This document shows positions 22,541-35,000 of a stretch of DNA of 64,000 nucleotides, in pieces (position 1 is the first letter of the stretch; each line of letters starts with the position of its first letter). The stretch comes from Sphaerolaimus hirsutus. Its lineage: Eukaryota; Nematoda; Chromadorea; Monhysterida; Sphaerolaimidae. A program made the translations under genes and the position numbers. The notes under the pieces were generated by a model. The model did not search any database. It worked only from the letters and a program-made list of their open reading frames with translations, and was not told where the DNA came from. The stretch is taken from the NCBI GenBank assembly GCA_964036195.1, contig OZ038455.1:9937855-10001854 (forward strand). The letters are read 5' to 3'.

Positions 22541-23434
22541 GAACTCTATGTGGAAGTATTTACATGCTTAGTGAAACATCCGGATGTGTAAGCATGAAGG
22601 CATTTATTTCACAACATCATCCACAATATCATTTTTTTTTGCTGGGTTAGGTCATGCGAAAATTTGAGTAACATACACTTGTCTGTGGCACTTATTCTTG
22701 AATCAATAACAACGCCAACAGTTACCAATTACGTATTTATTTGAAATTTTTCAGCCAAAAATTACGAAAAACATGTTAGCAGTTTGTTAGATAGGTGTTG
22801 TTCTTGGTGTTGCTTTTATTACACTCACAAGTCAGCGCGAGTGAAAATACAACTATGTATTTAATTTTTGATATTCATTGTCAAAATACAGTGAGATACA
22901 TCCGCACACCACAAAACGACGTCAACAAGGCCAAACCTATTACACGTGAAACAGAAAATTTAACATCGAAAATACATGAATATGTAGAGAGTTCAGAAAA
23001 TACATCGACATATATGTACCAACAAAAATGTCAGTTAGAACGGACATTGGTCTGAGTGAAAAAAATAGCTTCAATTTGACATAATTGGAATTGAGATGAC
23101 AAGCGAAAAATCAGTCTGCAAGCTCTCCAAAATCCATTGCCAAAAATCACTATCAAAACGATAATAATGGATCATATGTCGCTGTGCAAGCTGATAATTC
23201 ATGCACGACGAAAAATCATACAAGGTTTTTTAAAATTGTAATCACTGGTGACCCCGTTTTACGCGTCTTCCTCGCCATCTGGAAAAATGAAACATGATGA
23301 TTTAATAAAAATGTTGTTTGCTTATGAGATGGAAATTGAAAATTTGAGGGAAAAAACCCAGCGAGTCCAGTGTCATAGCCAGGTCAATTCATTACAATTT
23401 CAGACCTACCAGTTGCAAGTGCTAATAGACCAGT

Positions 23435-23775
23435 GCCTGTAGGCATGCAAACCCGCTGGTCATGTAGACCCGCCAGCCATGTATTTAGGACGGATTAGCA
23501 TGACACGGGGGTTAGCGGCAGCGGGTTTACATAATTACTACACTACATAGCGCGGACCGGGTTGCGTGATTTAGCCACTGATTTGGTTTTTCAATTCTTC
23601 TTTGAGCGATATCATCGAAAAAGTGACAAAAGCAATGTGCACATGCATCGCGGTCCGCGCTGTGTACTCTACTAATCATGCAAACCCGCTGCCATGCTAA
23701 CACTCCAGTGCCATGCTAACACGACCTAAATACATGATTGGTGGGTCAAGATGACTAGCGGGTTTATATACCTAC
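23435..23775. mobile_element. Foldback element overlapping the 3' end of SET
   Basis: The arms of about 120 bp (about 23435-23550 and 23655-23775) pair through GCAAACCCGCTGGTCATG versus its inverted copy, ATGTATTTAGG/CCTAAATACAT and GCAGCGGGTTT/AAACCCGCTGC. The right arm overlaps the last 12 codons and the stop of the SET reading frame. Exact ends and target duplication were not resolved. Confidence 0.65.
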
Positions 23776-26700
23776 TGGGCAAAACCACACAAACCAACCA
23801 TCATCATCAGCCTCATCCTCCCCAGCATCATCATCACCCTCCTCCTCCTCGTCATCATCATCGTCGTCCTCGTCGTCGTCCTCGAGCCCGTCGGCGTCCA
23901 GCGAGTCCTCAGAGATCAGGTAGTATTGCAGGGGGTTCGGCCACAGGTCGTCTTTGATCGCCTGGGAGGGGGAGGGGTTGGGGGGTTTGGGAAGGATAAG
24001 TGTGAGGGTGGATATTTGTTTGGGGGTGATTAGGGTTGGCTCATATACCTCGCCACTTTATTCTCCAACGTACGATAGCGTTCTGTGCCGCCCCCGCTGT
24101 ATTTACTCTCCGTGTAACACAATCGAGTGTCAGGTTGAAAAATATAGATACGCAAGTTGTTAAATAACGGTGAAAGTTTGAAGAAATCCAGTGACAGGTA
24201 AACCGAAGTGACAAATGAATTTGTAAGTGAATGAACTGTCACTACTCATTTTTCTTACCACCCATATATACAACCTCACTTACTTTATCACTCACCAAAC
24301 ACTGATTTTTCAGCATATTTTTCAAGTAAATAGTTCAAACTTTAAGAATCCATCCCAGAAAACTCAAACATCGATCGAGAAAAAGTTCACCTCGGCGATG
24401 TCGTCGCAGCTGGCGTCCTCGTTGTCCACGAACCACGTGAAGAAGGTGCGAGTTTGGTAGCCGGCCGGCCGCTTCTCGCCCGCCTTCTTCGACAGCTGCA
24501 CGTTGCGCGTGTTTTTTTACATGAACGTGTTTTTTTTTAAAACAAGCGTTTTTTAGAATTAGATGGGGTGTTTTCAAGCTTGTTTTGAAGTTATATGGTT
24601 TTGAATTGTTCTTATGGCCCTGCGCACACTAATTTTCACACGAAATTTAGAAAACTCATAAATGAGCTTTGAACGTGTCTGAGTTTTCCACAGTGAGTCA
24701 TTTTTAATCTTCGTCAACTGTAGTTGACGGCCATCTCATCGTAGAAAACTCAAATGCGTTCTAAGCTGATTTGTGAGTTTTCGAAATATCGTGTGAAAAC
24801 TAGTGTGCGCAGGCACTATACTTTTTCTGTGTTCACTATCTTTTTCTGAATTCCTGGGCGTTGCTGCGCACACTGGGAAAAATATTTGTCGTTTCAAATT
24901 TTGTTACCGGTTCACTTGACATTTTGCAATTTTTCGCACATGAGCATCCTTTCACGTAAAAACCGACATTTATGGGTCACCTTCAACACAAAAACCCAAC
25001 ACCCCCAAACCCGAACCTGCTGCTCGAGCTTCTTCTCAGCCAGCTTGACCAAGTTGAGATCGTCCGACTTCCACTGGACGTCGGTGGACTTTGAGCTGGG
25101 CTCGGCGCCGGCCATGTGGAACTCCTTGCACAGGGTCGAGTTGCCGAACCACTTGTTGGCGGAGAAGTGCAGCCGGATCACGTAGCCAGACTTGATGTCT
25201 TCGAACTCCTCCACCTGGATGGGGGGTGGTGATGTGAGATGGTAAATGAGTGCGTTTAGAATGGTTCATTGCCTATTTGAGCCCGCAACCAATTTGAAGC
25301 GAAAAAAATGCTTTAAACATTTTTAGAAATACTCATGAATGTCCGATTGTTCAAGTGTTTCTGCTTGTTTTTGGTATTCACTTTTGGTTTTTGTTTTACC
25401 CACTTAAACAGTCAGTTAACGATGCTCTCTAGGGGGGGGGGGTCATGCGAAATTTATGCTTCAATCGCCACGTGATGGGCACTCTTTGAATTGTAGCATA
25501 AAAATTGAATACTAGATCGGCACAAAATTGAACGCCCGATACTTGAACAAACAAACAATCCAGAGTGAATTCGTGTTTAAAAAATTAAAAAGCCATTGCT
25601 CAATGTTTCAAATATTTGTGCATAGGCATTGAACCTTTCAAATGCAGTTACGTAAATACTAGACGTGTTTGTGAGTGTATTTTTTGTCAAATCCCAGCGT
25701 GTGCCGAACTTGGGTGAAAATAAGATAAGTACATAAAAAAGAAAACCCAAAAATGGTATGACAAAAACGCACCTCCAACTTGACCAGGTGCCTGAGCACC
25801 TCCTCATCGTCCTCAGACAGCAGGGCGGACAATTGAGGGTGGTGCACGAACTGCGAGAGGGGGGTGGGGGGTTGGACTAATTTAGGGCGCAAAAATGTGG
25901 AACCCTAGGCGCGGTTTTTTTGGTTTTCCAATGTTATTCGCGCGCTGTAATTACACTGCAAATTCGTATGGTTATTAAAGGGCGAGTTCAGGTAAGATGG
26001 GAAAGATTAAATTTTCTAACGAACTTCCAGAGATATGCAAACTGTCGGGTGACTCTCACACTCATCAGGTGAAATTTGTAAAAAAATTCATGTGTAAAAA
26101 TAAAAACGGTCATTTGGGTAAAACGTAAAACTTCCGTTGGGTAAACCCCCCATGAAAAAACCCTAGAAGTTGTCAAGTGTCAAGTTGCGACTGGGACGTT
26201 TGCAAACAGGTAAGTAACTTAGAATAATACAAGCAGAATATGGCCCAGGAATGACCAACAGTGGTGAGCCAAAAGTTGTCTACTTTCTGAATGAGCTGCG
26301 CCCTGGCGTCGAAGTGCGGCTTGCGCAGCTGGTTGTACTTGTGCTCGACGGTGAGAATCTCGTCGCTGGCGCGCTCGTTCAACTTGTCGATGTCCGTCTG
26401 GCACTGGTCGATTTGTTTCAGCACCGCTTGCACTTCCTGCGAAGCGGGGGGAATAGTGATGGTATGGTAGAAAAGAATTTTTTCAACAAAAAAACGATTT
26501 TTATGACATTAGGTATATGGAATATAATGTAAATATTTACACATATTTACAGAACGTAATCTATTGTGGACGTAAATATAAACGCATTGCTGTGCTAGGA
26601 TTCTGCCAACTCTTATCATCACAAGTGGTGATTTCCGCCGAAAAAAATTTCTGGGTCAACTAGGGTTGGAAAAAAACGTTTTTTTTTAACTCGATGTTTT

Positions 26701-27612
26701 TTTTTAAAAGCTCCCAGATATGACCTAGTGTCAACATATATAGGTATATCAGACACTGGCAATACTCTGTGATGTGAAATATGACCATAAAATGGCTGTG
26801 GAGCCATGGGATAGCATTATAAGTGGTGATTTGTGTCAAAAATATCCATTTTTCGTCGACATAACGTTCGTATATCGCCTTATAGTCGAATGTTCGTGAC
26901 TTCAGGTAAAGTTTGGCACGGAATGGTGATCAAACAAGGTTATAAAATGAGGTTGTTACTTTGGGAGTGAAGTTACACACTGTGGAGGTACATGGAAGCA
27001 CATTACCTCAATATTATATATTACAGCAACATATGTCGGCTTATTCACCCATGGTAGCACATAGAAATGGATGTTTTGATACTAAAAATGCAAAACCAAT
27101 GAAGACAACCACCAATGTCAATTTGTGTGTGAAATTGCGCGCTTGCGCGCAAAAATTTTGCAAAATACCTAGTGCTTAGTACTAAAAATTTCGACCGATG
27201 TTTTTTTAAAAAAAAAACATTTCGGAGGTCATGTTTAAAAAAAAAAAAAAACGTTTAAAAAAAAACATCGGCCAACCCTAGGGTCAACCATTCAACAGCA
27301 CAAGTACATACACGCACAATTCAATTGACATTGAACTACACTCTGCACCCCAATCAGGGGGGGGGTCTGTGCCTGTAGCATATTTATACACCCTTTCAGA
27401 ATTAAGTTTTACATGAAGCAAAATTTTACTCCAAGTAAAGTGCCCCTCCCACCCCCACAAACCGGATCATAATCATTCATCAAACTGGCCAAACTGCCAT
27501 CCATCGCACTGACGTTGGCCTGCGCCTTGGCTTTCTTGGGGCTGGGCTCCGCCCCCTCGCCCGGCTTGGCCGCCGCTGCGGTCGTGCCGTTTTGCTCGCT
27601 GGTCGCCGGCAT
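23764..27612 (-). CDS. SET: SET / TAF-I (template-activating factor I) homologue, complete, six exons
   Basis: SET is a nuclear NAP-family histone chaperone and PP2A inhibitor; it also binds linker histones and masks histone tails from acetylation. Coding exons on the minus strand are 27612-27463, 26436-26260, 25850-25773, 25214-25017, 24495-24391 and 23961-23764. All introns are GT-AG and all junctions are phase 0. The product is 301 residues against about 277-290 in human. In order: a short variable N-terminus (MPATSEQNG...), the long dimerisation helix (about 51-95, EVQAVLKQIDQC... to HKYNQLRKP), the NAP-fold earmuff (NFWLTTFVHHPQLSALLSED, VEEFEDIKSGYVIRLHF, SSKSTDVQWKS, TFFTWF), KDDLWPNPLQYYL, and an acidic D/E tail. 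The last 12 residues (GWFVWFCPVGI region) are hydrophobic and unlike any SET tail; they come from the arm of the foldback element at 23435-23775. Either the tail really ends in transposon sequence, or a donor at the GATGATG|GTTGGT run splices to an unseen last exon. Intron 1 carries hAT-A2, and the intron between exons 4 and 5 carries a MITE. It is divergent from KLHDC3. Confidence 0.96.
24608..24812. mobile_element. MITE in SET intron 4
   Basis: Ends TGCGCACACTAATTTTCACA and TGTGAAAACTAGTGTGCGCA are inverted repeats. Inner arms GAAAACTCATAAATGAGC and GAAAACTCAAATGCGTTC also pair. A half copy lies at about 59295-59415. The end motif resembles the ACTAGTTGAC family. Confidence 0.75.
26661..27280. 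mobile_element. hAT-A2 in SET intron 1
   Basis: The ends TAGGGTTGG and CCAACCCTA carry a perfect 8-bp duplication GGGTCAAC (26653-26660 and 27281-27288). The interior is almost identical to hAT-A3 at 36351, so both moved recently. The shared 72-73-codon frame (MGVKLHTVEVHGSTLPQYYI...) has no known domain and is not called a gene. Confidence 0.92.
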
Positions 27613-29025
27613 GGTTTTTGGATTCTGTGTGGGGGGTGTTGAGTTGACGGGGGGTTGGGTTGGGGGGGGGTGGGGGTTGAGGGTGTACTGGTTGACATGG
27701 GGAGGGGTGGATTTTTGTCAACCCTATTCGATTGAATTGATAGTTTCTGGAGATTTTTGGATTCAGTTTGAAAACGAGAAACGCGTTTTCGGTGACACTT
27801 TCTATGTCGCAGGATTAGAAGAACATGAAATTCTGGTCGACGCGCGACTAAAAAATTCTTCAAATTTTTCACTTAAACTTCTTCACTATTCAAAGCCAAA
27901 AATCCCTACATAAGAACATTTGAAGTAAAAACGGTGAAAACTACCTTGATCAAATCGTCAACTCAGCTGCAAATAGTATAGCTGCGCCGCGGGAATAACA
28001 CGTGACACTCGGCTGCAAAAAGCTCGAAGATTCCACAAACACGCCGAAGGAAACAGAGATGGAACTACGAAGACACTAGAATCAACAGTAACAATGATAC
28101 GCGGTGATGCGGTGTTTGCGAAAGTGTTTTGGACTCTTGCCAAAGCAGTTATAAACACGTTGGCACCGTGCCAACTGCGCGCCATTGTCCGCAGTTGCTT
28201 GAAGCAGATATTTTGAATGGCGGGCCTTGCTCCACTCAAGCGTGCTAGACATCAATTCACTAAGACATGATTTTGTTTGTGGTTCTTTTTTGCATGTTAA
28301 TGGTGATGGTGGTATGATGACTAATGGCAACATTGCATATAACGAAAACAGATGCATTGATTATTAAAAAGCCCTGGTGAGACTATTGTATTTTGATCAA
28401 TCATTCAATTTTTTTATTTCCACACTGTAAAATCAGAAGTGTGGGTGTATCCAGTAGGATTTCATTGGTATACAAATGGGATATGCCAATGTACAGATGC
28501 ATTAACTACAAGGCACAGTGTAGACACTGCATGAGTTTCCTATTTTTCTCTAATTTGTGAAGTGTGTTCCATTCTGGCAATATTGAAACAATGTAATATT
28601 ACACAGCACAGCATGGAGTTATTCACACTAAAGGCTTAAACTCAAAGGAGTGATGTGATGTGAAAGGTGTGATGAAGATTAAACATGTGCATTTACTGAA
28701 AAACAACAAGTCTATAAAAGTAGCATAAGTGAACTGTCTTTATCACGCAAATGATATGTGTCATCCAACCATACAATTTTTATTGACAGAACCTGTACAC
28801 ATTTTTTTAGGAACAAATCGATAGCACACCCCACGGTAGATCATGCCATGTCCTGTGTGCCAGCATGCATGTCTTATGAACGACCAGGTCTAATGGGCAA
28901 CAACTCGGGGATCACTGCTGCCGGGGCACGCAATATTGTTCTGTATAAAAATGAAAATTCGCCTTGCAGATCAGGATTTTATCCGAAGGTATCCAAAAAC
29001 TGTATCCAACAAAAAAAGAACAAAG
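27613..29025. promoter_or_regulatory. Divergent intergenic region between SET and KLHDC3
   Basis: About 1.4 kb separate the two start codons, which point away from each other, so promoters for both must lie here. The part 27940-28250 is CpG-rich and non-repetitive. A minus-strand GATCAAG|GTAGTTTT at about 27945 could be the end of a SET 5' UTR exon. No TATA box is convincing. 28260-28900 is AT-rich and featureless. Confidence 0.4.
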
Positions 29026-32000
29026 ATGCCGGCGCGGGTCCAATGGGTGGCAAGCTTGGACGGGGCGCCTAGGCGGGTAAACCACGCAGCCATTTGTCTT
29101 GAGAATGGCACAATATTGTCATTTGGCGGCTACTGCAACCAAGTCAGCTTTACAACGCCGCTGCCCATGGACATTCACGCGCTGGACACGCGTTAGTACT
29201 TTGGCAACGCGCCAACTCTCGATTTTTCCATTCATTTTGTGTACTTATTGTCGCTACGTGACGATTCTGTTACTTCATGTTAAAATTGAATGCCCATTTA
29301 TGAGGCCTGGTGCCACTCCTACACCCTGTAAAATTTCAAATGACATGCAAAGTGTCAAAAGTCATATGAAGTGCCCCGTAAACGGCAACTCGGTTGCCAT
29401 TTTGCAGGGCATTTCATATGACTTTTGACACTTTGCATGACATAAGACATTTTTACAGGGCATTTTACAGGGTCTGGGACTGCCCCCTGTATGCAATCTG
29501 CCCCCTTCTGTGAAAAAAATTTATGCATCACTGCATTGAAAAAACTAGAGTGGTATTTTCTCATGGTTTGGCTTGTATGATTTACCTCAGGTAAATATTT
29601 ACAATGAATCGGGCTGCCAGAAAAAAATCCGCTGACAAACTTAATGCTTCTTATTTTCCTGACAAGATTTCTGAATACTTACAGTTCACTTTAAACTTAT
29701 TTCCAGACACTTTACGCTGGCGCAGGCTGAAATCACGCAATGGGGATGCGAATGGCACCGGTGTACCGTACTTGAGGTATGGACACACGGCGGTTGAGTT
29801 TATGAATGTGAGTAAAATGCGATTTGGCATACTGCCTTGATAAATACTTCAGTAATGATGTAAAATATGTACTTTTCATAAAAGATAAAAGTCCTTAAAG
29901 GATATAAGATATTCTATTTAATAAGCATTTCTTTAAAAAAGTTGTAAACATTATGAAATATATAAAAATCTTTTAAAATGCTTCCAATGTTGGGTATAAA
30001 ATTGAAACAGATTTTTGTGAGTTGTCCCATAATGCATTACAGTGCGCGCAGAAATTCCTGTGCGTATTGGCACCGAGCCATGTGCCACGGTTACTCCGCG
30101 CACTCGCGCCAGCCTACATCATTAAACTGTACGCTAATTTTGCTCGGCTGGGCGCGTCGTTTTCCGTATACATACTCGTGATTTTTGAGAACTTTTTGAG
30201 GCCCATCACGTGCTTGAAAATGGGAATTGTGGGTCGAGCGTACGCACAGAGGGCTAAAATTAGATGCGTTCTCTGTCAAATGTAAGAAAATGTAGAAATT
30301 TGACTGCCATTATTGAGCCCACACACAAAAAAGGCGAGCCTGACGGAAAATCCGCAATTTTCGAGGGACGTCCCGCGCGGGCGAAAACACAAAAGTGGGC
30401 GGAGCCAACTCAGAGCAGCGATGCAAAGCAAAATATCTGCGCGCACTGTAGCATGACTTTGCGGGCATCCAATACCTTACATTACAAATATAACATTTTA
30501 TCAATATTTCAATTCATCAAAGTTTATTTGTATGTGAATTGCACGCTTCTGTGCAACCACATTTCAACATAATTAACCTGATTTTAAAGAAAAGATCTGA
30601 TTTAAAATGTGACATTTTTATCCGAAACTCAGTTAAAATAATCCAATAAAGATCCTCCATCAATGAATTACCCCAAATTATCCATCCAGTGAAACTGCTA
30701 AACTTTTTATTGACTGCACGTCAGCTAACATCAGATTCATTGAATATCCATTAATATCCATATACACAGTGCGGCTTCGTGTGGGGCGGGCGGAACGACG
30801 TCGATGGAGCTTCTAACACTTTGCACCAGTTCGACCCAAGTCCGTTTTTGAAATATTTTTTTTGGAGACCCATATGTATCCCCCTCAAAGGCGTATCCAG
30901 GGGGTGATGCACAATATAAATGTGCAGAATTGTAATAATACCGGGCACCATCTAAATATGAAATTACCAATAGGGGTTGAAAATTTCTAGCCATGAAAGA
31001 GTGCATGCAGGTGCTAGTCCCAGACCCTGTAAAACGTCGTGTATTGTGACAAATGCCATGCAAATTGTCGTTAGTCCTGTAAAATATTATGTTGATTTTC
31101 AAATTATTTTGCTGCTCATTTAAAATTTCTCACGACATTTCGCATGACATCCACCATTTTCCAGAGACTGTCTGTGGCGTCAGCTGTTTCCAATGCCACA
31201 GCACATGCATTTATCTCTGTCTCACCTAACCACATTGCACACAAACGCACACTCGCAGGGGAGGGCTTGTGGCGGGCGGTGGGCACGGCGAGCGGCAGCA
31301 GGGAGACCTTCCTGCCGCCGGCCAGGGACGGGCACTCGGCCTGCGTGCACCGAGCAAATGTGCGTTGAACGTTGTTTGGTGAAGGTTGAATGGGCTGCGA
31401 TTGCATTCAGAAATTATTCTAATTGTGTTTTCTAATTTTTTCCGAATTAGAAATTAGAAAAGCGCCAAAGAGCCATGGTTTTGGCGCTTTTTACATCACT
31501 ATCACGGAGTCAGGAGGGATCCTTCTAATGTTTTACTAACTCTCATTGCCGGAAAGTGTGTATAACGTAATTTTTCAACAATCGATCGTGCTAACTGCGA
31601 AAAACAGTAGCTGAAATTGTTTTTGATGTCAATTAAATGGAAAATGAGTTTTTCCGCATTTGGAAAAGTATTGTTGTGTTAAAAATACTTATTTAAATAT
31701 CAAAATGTTCATCTAAATATGTAGACTGTTAATTTACGCTTGTTAAAAAGACAGCATAACCCCGCCCCAAATGGCAGATGGTCGTTTTCGGTGGTTTCGA
31801 GGACGATTTTCGCCGGTTCTCGCAGGAGACCTTCGCTTTTGACTTTCGTGCCAATAGCTGGAAGCAGCTCCTGACCGAAGTTTGTTTTTTTGTTTTGTTC
31901 CTTTTCATTGAAAAACGGTTTACTCGCGTATTGTGTTGGCGATTACCGTTTGCTGATTCAGTGTTATTCAGCTACTACAAACATGCATTTTACATTATTC

Positions 32001-35000
32001 TGCCTTAACAGATTTTGGACGATATATCGCATCGCATATCGACCGTTTTTCAAATCGATTATCGATGTCGAAAATTTTGAAAAATGTCGAATATTTGAAA
32101 AATATTGAACATAGACTTTCACTAAAAATATCGATATCCCGTGATCCTGTCAATCCCACTCACAGGGCCGTCCCCCATCCCACCGGGACTTCCACTCTGC
32201 GTGCACTTTGGGCGAGCGCATGTACGTCTTCGGCGGGCGCAGCGACGCCATGGGCGAGCACATGAGCAACCAGGTGCCAATCCCAGACCCTGTAAAATGT
32301 CAAATGTCATGCAAAGTGTCAAAAGTCATGGGAAATGTCCTGTCAAATGTCATGCAAAGTGTCAAAAGTCATGGGAAATGTCCTGTCAAATGTCATGCAA
32401 AGCCCCTCAAGTTGCCGAGAAGCCATTTTGCAGGGCATTTTTCATGAATTTAGACGCTTTGCATGACATTGGATAGTGCATTGTACAGGGTCTGGGACTG
32501 CCCCCAGGAGCAGTACCACAGCGACGTGCACGTGCTCCATTTGGACGGGCCCATTGGCAGGTGGGAACGGTGGCCCGCGCTGCCAGACGCGACGCGGCAG
32601 CCGAGCGGCAGGCGCAGCCACACCGCTTGTAAGTTCTCACAGTTTGGGGATTCAGTTTGAGGGGAAAGGGGCTGCGTAGATCTCACCTACCGTGTATCCT
32701 TGAATAAGCCCACCGGGGAGCCATTTTCTTGTTAGACTTTTTGAGCGTTTTTTTCTCAGAATTGCATCATGTATCTGTTGTCGCTGCCGTAGATCTTTTG
32801 GATTTCTCGTTTAACACAGTGCACGGTGTTTGCAGCCCAGACGTAGCTTTATTTTGTCTGTCTGACTTCATTAATTGTTTTTAAAAATTGGTCGACATCT
32901 TTTCCACCTATCTATTTACTGTTTTGCTATCCATTCTCTACACTCTGAATTTTCTGATAAATATTCTCATTTCTGGCCTCACTTCACATTTTGAATTGTA
33001 ACTGTCGCTGTATGGGTGTCGATCGCAGGGGTGCACCAGGGCAAGATGTACATCTTCGGCGGCTACTGCGGCATCAAGAACGAGCACTTTTCATCGATGC
33101 ACGAGTTCGACCCAGGTGTGTTGCCCCCCCCCCTTCACGACACCCGCACCTTTACCGTATCTTTTAAATTTTTTGGTGGAAAATTTTTCTCGCGCGGCAA
33201 TGTTTGCTTTCACAAAATATGGAATCAATGTTTGAGTAATTACCGTATATCTTTGAATAAGTCCCCCCTTGAATAACACCCCCCCCCCCTTGAATTAGGG
33301 TTGGCCGATGTTTTTTTATAATAAAAAAACGTATTGCCATTGCCAAAAAACATCGAGTTAAAAAAATTAACGTTTTTTTTCAACCCTACCTTGAATAACT
33401 GCCCCCTGTTGGCCAGGTGAGGAAAAAAACTCCTCCCCTTGAATAACTCCCCCTCCTGAATAACTCCCCCCTTTGGATATTTGATATGTGTATTCACAAC
33501 GTGTATTTGAATGATTCAGATGCTGATGAACACTAATTTTAGCATGAAAACCACATTTTTGTTGTTTTTGAATTGTTTAATACCTGGATTACATGACTTG
33601 ATGGAATGCATTCCCGCAAGGAATAAAGTGAAGTTCTGAAGAAATAACTTGAATAACTCCCCCCTCCAAAACTTCTGATGAAATAATAACTCCTCTGGGG
33701 ACTTATTCGAGGATATACATCGTATAAAAACATTCACATTCATTCTGCAACGTCTTCTCACGAGCGACTACACGTTTGCTATGTTCATTAGCCCAAAATG
33801 TTTTTTATACCCACGTAAAATATGCTTTGTGTTTTTGAGTATTTATCACAGTAACACATAACCGTTTCGTATCCCCATCAATGAGCTTCACCCCCCCCCC
33901 CCCGCAGACAACGGCAAGTGGCGGCAGGTGCAGTGCTGCGGCGTGGGGCCCTCTGCGCGCCGGCGCCATTGCTCCCTGGTGTACAACGAAACGCTGTTTC
34001 TGTTTGGCGGCAGCAGGTCTATTAATTTCCCTAAATTTTATATGTTATTTGGTTGCTTTTGTGGTCATTGTTTGTGAGTGACACCTGGGGCCACTTCCAG
34101 AGCCTGTAAAATGTGATGTGTTATGCAAAGTGTCAAAATTAATGTGAAATGGCATGTAAAATAGCAACAGACCGGTAAAAATATACAAAATTTCGACATT
34201 TTGACATGATTTGTGACACTTTGCACGCCATTCGGTATTTTACTGGGTATGGGAAAAATCAAGCTGGACAGGTTGAAAAATTTTTGTGCCAGAATATTTA
34301 TCATGAAAATTCAATATTTGCCGGGAATGTGGACCCATCATTTTCCATCCATTTGCCCACTCCTCGAAATGCTGCACCCTCATTTTCGATCTGCGGAGTT
34401 TCATATGAAATAATTTAATGGCCATTTTAAAATTACCAGAATTTGTAACGGTCACCAGTGGGCCAGGTTTATTTCGCACATAAACCCGTTTCGCACATAC
34501 GCCCGTTAATTAGCACATGGATGAAACCCAGACCGCACATACTCCCGTTTCGCACATAACTGATGCTATGTGCGAAACGGGCATATGTGCGTGTTGTGCT
34601 TGTGACCGGGCACTAGGGTGGCAGAATTTACCGTACCGTACCGCATTTTTTGGAAATTTACCGTACCGTACCGTTTACCGCACTTTTAGAAATTTACCAT
34701 ACCATACCGCGTACCGCATTTTCCAAAATTTACCGTACCGTACCGCGTACCGCACTCATTTACCACAGAAAATGCGGTAAATTTGACTCAGATTGACCTT
34801 AAATATTACATTTTATTGATGAAAATTTATGTGGTGTTCTGAAATTTTTTTGCGCACAAGTGCGCAAATTTCACACCATTGTTTTCCTGTTTGAAACCCT
34901 TCCATTTCTGCATGCACAATTGCTGTAAGTCATGATTTGCATTAGTAAAATGTGCCTTATAAAATCAAGCCATGTGCTTCAAGATGCTCTTAAGGTGTGA

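Noticed and set aside
22795-23055. Open frame beginning with a leucine-rich, signal-like stretch
   Set aside because: It has no in-frame ATG at its start (begins GTG after a stop), and the sequence around it is AT-rich non-coding DNA.
26961-27179. 72-73-codon frame conserved between 26961 and 36690
   Set aside because: It lies inside hAT-A2 and hAT-A3, which are near-identical copies throughout. Conservation reflects recent transposition; there is no domain, and the older A1 copy does not keep the frame.
27515-27913. 132-codon plus-strand frame over the start of SET
   Set aside because: It is the antisense of SET exon 1 and its GC-rich flank.
31116-31406. Minus-strand frame of 96 codons
   Set aside because: Antisense of KLHDC3 exon 4.
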